Assembly (NCBI GenBank): GCA_011316305.1
Contig: SAUG01000007.1
Span: 248,001-312,000, forward strand
Length of the DNA stretch: 64,000 bases
Source of the DNA: Rusavskia elegans
Lineage: Eukaryota; Ascomycota; Lecanoromycetes; Teloschistales; Teloschistaceae
Direction: 5' to 3'
Shown: piece by piece, positions 49,561-58,940 of the stretch
How the letters are laid out: the number at the start of each line of letters is the position of its first letter
Numbering within the stretch: position 1 is the first letter of the stretch
Made by a program: the position numbers and the translations under genes
The notes under the pieces: generated by a model
The model's input: only the letters and a program-made list of their open reading frames with translations
What the model was told of the DNA's origin: nothing
Database searches by the model: none

Positions 49561-50345
49561 CTAATAGATTAGTCGAAACTTTATCTAACGTTTCGATCTA
49601 TAATTAATATTTTATATCAGATTGATAATTTATATTAATACGATCTACGGCTTTAATAAAACTTCTAAATTAAAACGATAAAAGAATTAAATACGTAGAC
49701 CGAAGCCTTTTAATAAATTTATAAAAATATATTAGATATTATTTTATCGATTTTCTACTATTTTCGTAGATAATATTCGAAAGGGTTTATATTAATTTTA
49801 AATATCCTCCGAGATATTATATCCTAATATCTGACTAGCTATCTCGTCTAAGTTAATACTATTACTTTTTTCAAATATAATCTAATTTTATATCTTTATT
49901 TTAAAAATAGAAATATTTTATCGTTTATATAACTTTCGAAATAAGCCGCTAATAGGAAAGCAAACGTACTAGCGACTATAAAAAAAGTCTAATAGGCTAT
50001 AAACGCTTTTAGAACTACTAAATAAATCTCTAAAATAATTACTCTAAATCTGCCGATTTTAATTAGTATTTTTTTTCGTAGAAAACTTTATAAATTTACG
50101 AAATTTACTATTTATTAGCGCGAAATCGAGATTCTATTACTTTAATAATAAAAGATAAAGTCGAATAGCTTGATTGTAAAAACAGTTTCTAGGCTTTTAA
50201 CGGAGGATATAGAAGTTGTTATTATTACGTGGTTATTCGATAGTAGCCGCAGTAGATAATAATAAACGTAATTTAGTACGGAGAACGGAATGGAAGAGAA
50301 ATTAACGTTATAAATTAAATAAAAACTTTAACGGCCTTTTTATCT
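49561..50345 (+). other. Unit 2 segment, end of the unit
   Basis: Pairs with about 23,675-24,472 in unit 1. It stops at tttttatctat, where unit 1 runs on into unit 2; here element C follows instead. Confidence 0.55.
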
Positions 50346-50773
50346 ATAAACCTCGGAACGGGTTGGATCGAATCGGGTTCTAGAATCTCTAATCCGATCC
50401 GAATTGGATTAGAATATCTCCGGGTTAGGTTATAAACGGGTTAGGATATAAATTGATTTTCGCGGATTTATTCCGTTTAAACGACGAATTAATTAGTTAA
50501 TACGCTAGTATAGGAGCTAAATTAGCTTATATGAAGTTTTTAAATAGTCAAAAAACTATAGAAGTTAACTATTATAAATAGAGTTATTTAGCGCCTATAT
50601 TACATTAATAAAAATTAATTTCAAAAACTATTATTTTTAGTAAATCCAGATTCGAATCTAACTCGTTTCGATTCGGATTAGATCGATATCTATATAATCC
50701 GATTCGAACTCGATCTGAATCTATTTTAATCGAATTCGGATCGGGAATTTCTATATTCCGTTCCGAGTTCCAA
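50346..50773 (+). mobile_element. Element C, copy 4, at a unit junction
   Basis: The best preserved C copy: it starts ataaacctcggaacggg and ends ccgttccgagttccaa, so ctcggaacgg/ccgttccgag is a clear inverted terminus. To its left is the end of unit 2, to its right sequence equivalent to 9,110 of unit 1, so about 2.5 kb of host (after discounting insertions) is missing at exactly this site. No target duplication is expected or seen. Confidence 0.7.
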
Positions 50774-52365
50774 GAGCTAAAACTTCTACTAGAACGTCTA
50801 TCGATAGTTTATTAGCTCTAGATCTATTATTGGATAATATATTATCGAATATCCTTTCGACTTTAAATAATAAATCGTAAAATAACTTTTAGTCTAAATA
50901 CGGCGCGTCTAGTATTAGTAGTACTAATAATAGCAGTTCGTCCATATAGCTACAATATTATTCTATCGTATAGATACCGATCGTAAGGCCACGGGCTTGT
51001 AAAAATAGATTATATATTAAAAACTCTTTATAGTCGTTTCCAGTCTAGTTATTTTACTAGTTAAATTGTAGAAAATAATTTTCGATTATATTTAGATTTA
51101 AACTATTCGATTTTTTAAATTTAAATCTAAATCCGAAATTTCTAATTAGATATTTAAATTTGTTACTATCGGCGAATTTTATATAATCTAGAAAAATACT
51201 TTCGATTTTATCTATAATATATTATTATATCTAGAATGATATTATCGACAGCGTAGTTATATTATAAATTTAAAATCGTAAACTTTAGTATAGCCGTTAG
51301 CTCTGTTCTCGATACTTTTACTATCCTACGACCGCTGAAATAGCTTTTTTAAAAATTAGAAAAAATATTTTTATATTATTCGAACTTTATATAAGAGTAT
51401 TTACTAATATCGATATATCGATAACGGCCGAAATAGATAGTTTCAAATTTAAACTGTATTAGCTATATATATTTTACTAGATCTATCAGCGACAGTTAGT
51501 CTATTTTTATTTTCTATAATTTACTTTATAGTTCTATCGGAAATATTGAGATCGAATTAGATTATTAATAGGATACTAACGTTTAAATTAATATAAACGC
51601 AATTAACAATATCTTAAAAAAATTCTTAGAAACTCGAAAAAATTATAGTTAATATATAGCTAAAATTGAACAAATTCGATTTAATTTTAAAATATCTAAA
51701 AAAAAATATGATAATTTATTTAAAGAGCTTTTTAATATTTATAATATTCTAAAAAATATTCCGGATAAACCATTCTAGGATAAATAATATATAGTTATCT
51801 TTTCGGACTCGCTTCGAATTTATATTAATAAAATAGAAACGGATATTAAATAAATAATTAAAGATTTTAGAACAGATATTCGAACTAAATAGAATACTAT
51901 CTAGAAAATCCCGGCTACTATATCTTTCTAATAAAATCGATATACGGAAATCGAAAGTAAAAGATTTTATTTTATATAGAAAATTACTAACGCTAGTATT
52001 ATAGTTAATAGTATTATAGACGAAATGGAATAAATTAAAACTAAAACTATCAAAAAAAAATAAAGTAGTATTACGGTAGTAGTTTTTAACTAGATAGTTT
52101 ATCCGAGTTTTTAATCTATTATCTTATAATCTAAATAAATTTTCTAAAATAACCGAAGTATTAGAAGCGCTCGACGAATAGTATTAAAAATTTCGTTTTA
52201 TTCGAGTATTTCTATTAGTTTCTAAAGGTGGTATAAGCGAGTTAAACGGCCTATTTACTAATTTTACTAAAAGTACGTAGAATAAAGATCTTTTACTCTA
52301 GTATAGAGACGATTTAGAGAGGATTTAAACCTTATATAACGGAATAAAATGTTAAAACGATGGTA
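50774..52365 (+). repeat. Tandem unit, copy 3 (truncated at both ends)
   Basis: Pairs with 9,110-10,735 of unit 1 and 27,130-30,120 of unit 2 (with its insertions removed), same orientation. It is the clearest copy of the plus-strand frame: about 51,690-52,110 reads IYNILKNIPDKPF, IYINKIETDIK and ASIIVNSIIDEMEQ, broken only by TAG/TAA. Unrecognised family. Right of about 52,365 the match stops abruptly. Confidence 0.65.
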
Positions 52366-52899
52366 TTTCTAAAGCAATACACGATTGTAAATCAAACGAA
52401 AAATATATTATAGAATTAATTTATATTCTAAAAAGACTGGAATATCGCCTAATAATAAAAAAAAAGCGAAAAAGAATCGAAATCCGATATACTAGCGATA
52501 CTATAATAACTAAGCGGCGAGTTTCGTTTCTAAATATTTTAATTATATTTCTAGAATCTATATAACGCGTTTAACGATTATAATTATCTCTTTTTTAGCG
52601 ATATCGTTTCGATATAATACAATATCTTTCTATTATATTTATAGTATTAGTTACGTAAATTTCTTAACTATATAATTATCTATATAAATTAAAAAGGAGA
52701 AAATAAAAGAATTACTCTTTAACTATTATTATAATCGATTACTATCTATATATAACAATATTTTAGTAACAGAAATATATACTAGAATAAAGTTAAAAAT
52801 GATAGTATTACTAGAAATCGAATTTGGATATTCTAGAATTAGCGATAAATCGGGAAATACTAACTACTATATTTTAGTACCGTTAAATACACGATATTT
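52366..52899 (-). other. Possible continuation of a Gypsy pol relic
   Basis: It lies left of element D copy 3, on the far side of which is a Gypsy RNase H frame on the minus strand, so by layout this would be the linker or integrase part. The minus strand has text such as NDIAKKEIIIIVKRVIQI (about 52,600-52,545) with TAG/TAA breaks, but no integrase zinc finger or DDE motif is visible. The plus-strand open frame 52,799-53,005 runs into element D and is not a gene. Confidence 0.3.
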
Positions 52900-53849
52900 A
52901 GTTAGTTTGTTTTGGTTTTGGTACCCGGTGAACCAGTGGTTCGGTGAGCAAATCAAGCGTTGGTATACCAGTATTAAATATACGGTAGTAGAATTTATAT
53001 CCTAGTTTAATTAACGTAAATAACTGTTCCTTGAAATTTTAATTTAAATTTATTTAGTATTATAACGTATCCTTCTACCGATAATTTAATTAACGTAGAA
53101 TTTTTATAGATAAATATACCTCGCAGTTATCGCTTCTTTTTCTTTTTTTACCAGTAATATAAGCCCTGCAATACTATACCCTCGTAAGTACTACGATTTA
53201 CTAAAACCCTTTATATATATATATATTCCCGTAATAGCTATACTATAGCTAAACTAGCCGGTAGTATCTATATCCGTAATTACTATACCTACCCGCGCGG
53301 ACGTCGACTACCTCGTAGTAGCTAGAGTAAACTATTCTAACTTCGATAAAAATAGCCTCCTTACCGCCCTTAAAACGTGCTATCCGACCTTTCTACCCCT
53401 TTTTAACCTAATCGACCGGGTAAAGCTTCTAGCTATAGTAGCTAGCGTACTATCTAGCGACCCTCTTAAAATTAGGTAGGCTAAAGAGTACTTTAATAGC
53501 TTGGCGGAACGTTTAGGTACAGGTTATATAATAAGTATAGCCGAGGCGATAGACGTAGATAATTATTTCGTAGTATAGTAGGTAGATATAGTAGAAATAT
53601 TAGAAGCTGATAATTATATATAACGTCGAGAAAGGACTGGATAGTAGAGGATTTATAATCGAATAAAGAAGGAAATAGTTAAATAGAAGTAATTGACTGC
53701 GCTGTAAATCTTACCTGACGAACTACTTTGGCTGTGAAAATTTCTTTGCTGCACGTGAAATACAACAATCGTTGCCGTATATAACGTTGATTAAATATAT
53801 ATATATATATGAAAACTCAATATGATTCTAAATAGGAGCCTTCCAGGAA
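52900..53849 (+). mobile_element. Element D, copy 3 (about 950 bp)
   Basis: Flanked by gatattt (52,893-52,899) and ggtattt (53,850-53,856), identical but for one G/A. It opens with gttagtttgttttggttttg and cccggtgaaccagtggttc (inverted repeat gaacc/ggttc) and ends with an AT run and gccttccaggaagg (about 53,838-53,851), a palindrome. CA/TG dinucleotides are frequent for this window, so RIP has barely touched the ends. Confidence 0.75.
53114..53623 (+). pseudogene. Conserved unknown protein of element D (copy 3, longest frame)
   Basis: The frame runs from about 53,114 to TAA 53,621-53,623, about 169 codons, with five in-frame TAG and no other stop. It reads IYLAVIASFSFFTSNISPAI at the start, then RADVDYLVVARVNYSNFDKN, LLTALKTCYPTFLPLFNLID, RVKLLAIVASVLSSDPLKIR and AKEYFNSLAERLGTGYIISI. 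The last third is acidic (VDIVEILEADNYI). Helical, mildly hydrophobic, no membrane helix or known motif that I recognise. The start codon is not evident; a TAA just upstream at 53,111 may be a former CAA. Confidence 0.55.
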
Positions 53850-53856
53850 GGTATTT

Positions 53857-54477
53857 CTAATAATAGAATTTATTTTATTACTATATTTTTTATCGGAAAT
53901 AGTTATTACTAATCTATCGCTATCGCGTCAACGATCCGATATCCAAAAGTAAATTCGATATATAAAATATATCGCGTCTTTTCTTTAGTAATAAATGTTT
54001 AGTTTTATTATTTTTAGAATTTTTAGATTCTATAAAAGGTTTTTTAGGCCCTTTAGTTATACGCTCGGATAAAATATAATTAATTTGAACTATTCGTAAT
54101 AAAAGCGGTTTAGCGGCGAGATTTTACTCGTATAAATTTAGTTTCCGTTAAAATAAAGATAATATCGTTTGGATTTAAAGATTAGTATTTTTAATTAGAT
54201 TAATTTTTTCTTGATAATAGAAAATATCAAAATCTATAGTAGCAAACTTAATAATCTAGCGATATTATCGCGTATTAAACTCTTTAAATTTTATAAAACT
54301 TTAAGGATTATTATAATCTATCCAGACTTTTACCGTATATTTTACGCCTTTAAAATAGTATTTCTACCATTCGAAAACTTTAATAATAGCGAGTAATTCG
54401 ATATTATACTTCTCGTAATTACGTTCGATAGAAGTTATCTATTTTTTATAGAAATTGTTAGTTTAGCTAAAATTATT
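53857..54477 (-). pseudogene. Ty3/Gypsy RNase H fragment
   Basis: The minus-strand frame from about 54,439 reads ERNYEKYNIELLAIIKVFEW, then YYFKGVKYTVKVWIDYNN and FATIDFDIFYYQEKINLI. This is the RNase H domain that follows RT in Gypsy pol: E-x-NY-x-x-Y-(D/N)-x-ELLAI, then W(T/I)D(H/Y)xN, then (F/Y)D-x-x-I-x-Y-x-x-G-K. Breaks are TAG/TAA, and TDH has become IDY by RIP-type changes. RT should lie upstream (to the right) but is replaced by hAT sequence from about 54,478. Downstream, VKSRR-stop-TAFITNSSN and beyond are the linker. Truncated and dead. Confidence 0.75.
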
Positions 54478-55124
54478 AAAATATAAAATAAAGTATTAAT
54501 AATTCTATAAAATTCTATAGAAGTATATATTACTATCTATCTATTAAATAAATAAATTATCTTAGTATATTACTATATATATACGACTATATTTATATTA
54601 TTAAAATAATAATCTAGTAGTATTTTATACTAAATAAATTACTATTTTAAATAAAGGCTTTTAGTTTATTAAAAACCTAATAAAGAATTTAAAGATTTAG
54701 TTAGAAAATAATAAACTCGTTAATAACTAAATTTTATATAGTTAAAAGATTCGGGAAAGAAATATATAGTCTAGAATTTTTCTAGAAAAAGATAATATAG
54801 ATTAAAGCTAATAAATTAACAAATATTAAATAAAATATATTAACGTTTTATATTATCTAAAATTTTTTTTTATAATTAAAAGAAATAATATATCCAAAAC
54901 AAATAATAATTATTAAAAGCTAAAATATTTAACTATTTAATATAATTATATATCGGGTCGAATCAGATTTCTATTAGTTTTTATTTTATAATTTAATTTA
55001 ACTGTTAGTTTTAATATTAGAAACCGACCCGACCTATTTAATAGGTCGGGTTAAATCGATTTATTAAAATTCGGATCGGATTCCCGAAATACCGATAGGA
55101 ATTTATACTAAAGTAGCAAGTTTA
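54478..55124 (+). mobile_element. hAT right-end fragment
   Basis: Co-linear with about 6,410-6,800 of the 4,294 element, then with subterminal sequence of the 2,706/62,277 type, ending gtagcaagttta, a degraded ggccagtcta. The left half is missing. It abuts a Gypsy fragment, so the two disrupted each other or recombined. Confidence 0.65.
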
Positions 55125-56095
55125 AACTCGTCGAATTCGCGTTTAGATAAACTGTAGATTAGGCTATATAGCGAATCTTTGTCTATCTAATTCGATCGTA
55201 TAATGGATATTTGTAAACGATAGTAAAATACAGTTAATCGTATATTATAAACTTCGATCTCTTTATATATAGATTCTAGAATCGACGGTTCGATTTATTA
55301 TATATTTTTATTGTCTTTATTTTTATTATTATTAGTTTCCGTTTATACGGCGATATTTTTAACTTTTATAGATACGACGGTAATCGATAATATATATACT
55401 AATATATATGTTTCGACCTATAATATATAAATAATAACTATCGATAAATCGATATTAAAACGAATAAACCGTTTTATATCTCCTTTAGTATTTTATATCT
55501 CTTTATTACGGATGGGATATCGTTATTACTTTAATCCTAGATCTATAACTATATATACTTGATATAAAACTAGAATTTCTAGAAAGATACTATATTTATC
55601 TATTATATCTAAAATATAATATCGCGATATATATATTTTCCGACGGCTTTAACTATTTATTATTATCTAGGTTGTATTATATATTCTATAATAGGCAGCG
55701 TGATAACTTTTAATCAATTAAAAATAGAGTTATTTAATTTTTTAAATAGATTCCAAGTAATATTAAATAATAAAAGAGATTACGAGACGACGTTAATTTA
55801 AAAACTTGGATTTAAAAATACTTTAGTTCTACTATATCCTTTTATTAGTAACTCGATAAATACTCGTTTTAGAAGGTCGTTTCTTACTATAATTTATTTA
55901 TTTTAAACTGTTATCAAAGCTATAACTAGCTTTTTGGATTTTTAACAAGTTAGTACTACTAGAGTTACTTTTTAATATATTAATTATAGACTTTTTAAAA
56001 GATCTATTAATATTACTATAAAAGTTATTCGATTTTCGATTATTTTAGTTTTAGTTCTAATTTTAGAAGTAATTTTTAGACTAATAATCTATAGT
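55125..56095 (+). other. AT-rich stretch, no feature seen
   Basis: No match to the tandem unit or to the transposon families above, and no coherent frame. It ends at attatatt, target duplication of the next hAT element. Possibly part of the retroelement whose gag-like frame lies at 56,704-57,640. Confidence 0.4.
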
Positions 56096-56103
56096 ATTAT
56101 ATT

Positions 56104-56695
56104 CAAACTGGCCGTCGGATTAGATTTCGAATCAGGGTTAAAAAAACCGATCCGATCCGAGTCGATTTCGACTTTTCTAGATATCGAATCGAGTCGAATT
56201 AGATTTTTTTTAAAATTCGACCTAATTCGGTTCCGAGTTAAACCTAGAAACCCGAAATCGATTTAATAAAACCGCTAAAATCTAGTATAAAAGTCTATTT
56301 CTAGTATAAAAATATAATTTTAATATAAAAATATAATTCTAGTATAAAACTTATATCTATTTATCTAAAATATATCTAGTTAATTTACTACTCTAGCTAA
56401 AAAGATTATAGTCAGAGTAAATATATTATCTAAAAGTTTTAACTTTGTATATAACTATTTAATTTATTTAATATAATATTATATTATATTATTTTAAGTA
56501 TTATAGTTTATATAGAAAGTTTAATAGATCGGATCGAATTTCTATTAGTTTCTATTTTATAATTCGATCCGACTTTCGGTTTTAACTTTATAAATCGACC
56601 TATATCGCTTAGCGGGTCGGATTAAACCGACTCGCTAAAATTCGGATCGAATTTCCGAAATAACGACGGAAATCTATATCGAAATAGCCAGTCTA
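56104..56695 (+). mobile_element. hAT non-autonomous element, 592 bp, exact TSD
   Basis: Starts caaactggcc, which keeps the original first C, so the unmutated TIR is probably CAGACTGGCC, and ends agccagtcta. Flanked exactly by attatatt (56,096-56,103 and 56,696-56,703). A short internal array of tctagtataaaa-type repeats lies near 56,281-56,350. No coding capacity. Confidence 0.88.
56281..56352 (+). repeat. Short tandem repeats (about 15-18 bp units)
   Basis: Four to five copies of ctagtataaaa followed by variable T/A-rich bases, inside the 592-bp hAT element. A shorter version occurs at the matching place in the 4,294 element (about 4,470-4,505). Confidence 0.6.
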
Positions 56696-56703
56696 ATTAT
56701 ATT

Positions 56704-57640
56704 TTTTATATATACTAGATTTATTATTTTTACTATATTTTCCGACGTTATTATTATTACTATTAGAAGTATTCCTTTTATCGATAATATTCTGACTATC
56801 CCGCGATCGGCTTTCTCGGTTTCTATTTTCGAAGTTTCGAAAATTTCTTTTATTATATAGAAGCGGAATAGATTTTTTAGTAAAAATATTTTATTATTAG
56901 TTTTGTATTATTTTATCTACACTCTTTTATTAAATAGCGTGAACTATTTATTTATTATAGTCGATATCTTTTAATTTTATTTTTCAAACGCGTATAGTAC
57001 GCTGTAAATCCGAATAAATTTGAAAAAAGAAAAAGATCGAACGCTATATTTTAGATAAAAAAGATAATTCGATTTCTAATAATATAAAGAAATTCTAAAA
57101 TTCTAGAATATTCTAATCTTTATATTATATCGTACGAGGATATTTTATTATAGTATTTAACTAACGAAATTTAGATATAGTAGTAAAATTTAAAAGAAAA
57201 TCTATAAATTCATATTATAATATATTGTTAAAAATAATTTTATCGACGAAGGATTTTTTCAATTCGAGCTAACGGCCTAACTTCTAACTTTTAACGAAGT
57301 TTTGAATCTATCGGATCTAATTCGTATAAATAGATAAAACGTCGGATTTATAGAACTAATTTTTATAGAATTCGATCTATTTATTATATTTTCTAAAAGT
57401 TATCTTATTTTCGTATTTTTCGGATTTTTTAATTTTAAATTTTAATAAAGTTTATACCGCTCGCGAATAACTAGTAGCTAGTCTAAAATAAAATTAATCG
57501 ATATTTAAAATATAATTCGAATCTATTATATAAAAAGCTTCTAACCTACGATATAATTTTAAAAGTGTTTTTTTTCGCTGCTATTTAAATTTTTAAAGCT
57601 CGAAGCTTTTTATTACTATTAGATAATTAGCCCGAAAAAA
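56704..57640 (-). pseudogene. Possible retrotransposon gag relic
   Basis: The minus-strand frame from about 57,470 down to 56,720, broken by TAG/TAA, includes KYENKITFRKYNK, IEFYKN, KSDVLSIYTN, YTRLKNKIKRYRL and, near 56,860-56,720, NFENRNRESRSRDSQNII followed by an Asn/Ser-rich stretch. An R/N/S-rich hinge after an aromatic domain is typical of gag just before its zinc knuckle. The knuckle itself would fall at the hAT insertion point and is not visible. Family uncertain (Gypsy or Copia). Confidence 0.35.
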
Positions 57641-57673
57641 TCTTTAAAAAAGTATTTTTATTAGATTATCTAT

Positions 57674-57809
57674 TGCCTGGATGGCGTAGTAGTAGATTAC
57701 GTTGCCTAGAGGCCTAACGGATCCGCGCTCTATTTCGGAGTTAGCGGAGTTAATCCAGCGGGTCGGGGGTTCGAATCCCTCGAAAACTAACCTAATACTT
57801 AAATTTTTT
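57674..57809 (+). ncRNA. Pol III-type, tRNA-like sequence (SINE head or tRNA relic)
   Basis: A GC-rich island in AT-rich DNA. An A-box-like tggcgtagtag is at 57,682-57,692 and a perfect B box, ggttcgaatcc, at 57,768-57,778. The B box sits in a T-arm-like hairpin, ggggg-ttcgaat-ccctc. A T6 run at 57,804-57,809 could terminate Pol III. The expected acceptor pairing between gcctgga before the A box and gaaaact after the T arm does not form, and the box spacing (~75 bp) is long, so it is not a normal tRNA gene. A tRNA-derived SINE head or an intron-bearing, damaged tRNA are the main options. Confidence 0.5.
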
Positions 57810-58106
57810 CTAATAGACTAAGTCGATTTTTATATAGAGTTTATACGGGAGTTATATAGAAGGATTATTTAGAAGATTATCTCGGTCTAGCCGTTTCGAA
57901 TCGAAGTAAATTAAGTTAATTAATAAAGTTAAATAGATTACGGTTTCCTTTTAGGTTTTAGTCCAGATCTAGCTCCTTCGGGGGTCTTTAATTAAATTTT
58001 CGATAAAGATTCGAGTCTAAATAACTACGTAATTTGATCGATTAGTATCTCTAGTACTAATTCGTAAAAGACAATCAAAAAAATTCGAACGATTAAATCG
58101 TATATA
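57810..58106 (+). other. Stretch with no supported feature
   Basis: It may be the body of the SINE-like sequence to its left. Around 57,890-57,910 gccgtttcgaatcgaagtaa recalls the edge of MITE-A, but no TIR pair is present. Confidence 0.35.
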
Positions 58107-58940
58107 TATATTAGATAGTTAAATCATTTATTAATATTCGGTAGACTATCTTGTTAAGAATACTAATAAAAAAGAAAATAGATCTAAAAGTAAATCTAAA
58201 AGAAATTTTTTTAAATTAATTAAATAGAGCCTGCGGACTAGTTACTATTATATAAAATAATCTAATTTTTAAAACGAGGTAAATAATAGATAACTATTAA
58301 TTAGTTAAACCAGCGCGTAAAAAAAATCTTTCTATGTTAACTTCGTATCTATATTAGGTATTTCGGAAAAGTTAAATCTATCTATTAAAAAAACTACGTA
58401 TTTTACAAAAAAGATATTAACTCTATAACTATATATAACTATATCGCTGCTTAATAAAATATTAGCGATTCTTTCGAATTATTATTTCGGGAAAGCTCGC
58501 TATTATAGTATATCTATTCGAACTATTTTACTACTTTTATACGATCTATAAAATGGTTTATAGACGGTTATTAGCTTCGTATAGATATTTCTAAACCCGT
58601 TAACAATCTTAGAAAATCGACTAATAGATCTCGATAGATTTCTATTTCGATTACTTTCTTAAATTTACTAATTATCTATCTAAAGAATTTAATTATCGAT
58701 TTAGTTAAAAGTATTATTTAATCTATATTATATATAAAAATAGAGTTATTAGCCGGAAACGGAAATAATATTTTAAAAAAATACGTTATATCTGCTAAAA
58801 AAATAATAATATCTTTTTATAATACTTTCGATATTATCTTCTATATCTTCTATAAATAAACTAGCGAGTTTAGAAATATCAATAATGCTAATACTATTGA
58901 TACGTCGCTTTAGTAACTGTCGAAGAATATCTAATTTGAT
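58107..58940 (+). repeat. Tandem-unit fragment (copy 4)
   Basis: Matches 19,180-19,990 of unit 1 in the same orientation (for example 58,107 with 19,182, 58,370 with 19,445, 58,860 with 19,920). It covers part of the unit that is deleted in unit 2. It stops close to the point where unit 1 carries element C. Confidence 0.65.

Larger units (their letters stand above)
24473..50345 (+). repeat. Tandem unit, copy 2 (about 13.8 kb of host plus insertions)
   Basis: It starts at ttataaat (24,473), equivalent to 1,011, and ends at tttttatctat (about 50,345), equivalent to 24,470. It carries eleven insertions: four MITE-A, one hAT derivative, two C elements, one D element and three LTR elements. After removing them about 13.8 kb remains, which is unit 1 minus the ~2.4 kb between about 16,930 and 19,300. 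The order and orientation of all matching blocks are the same as in unit 1. Confidence 0.75.

Noticed and set aside
949..50345. Tandem unit as ribosomal DNA
   Set aside because: No conserved rRNA-like GC-rich blocks; long protein-like frames with RIP stops occur instead.
52799..53005. 68-codon plus-strand open frame
   Set aside because: It runs from a retroelement relic into the 5' end of element D copy 3, so it is chimeric; the real D frame starts later.
52900..53849. Element D as a Helitron or a Crypton
   Set aside because: The palindrome near one end recalls Helitrons, but TC and CTRR ends and a Rep/helicase are not seen, and apparent 7-10-bp flank repeats argue against it; no tyrosine-recombinase motif seen for Crypton.
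54211..54396. 61-codon plus-strand open frame
   Set aside because: Antisense to the Gypsy RNase H frame.
57674..57790. A functional tRNA gene
   Set aside because: The A and B boxes are good, but the bases that should form the acceptor stem do not pair and the spacing is too long.
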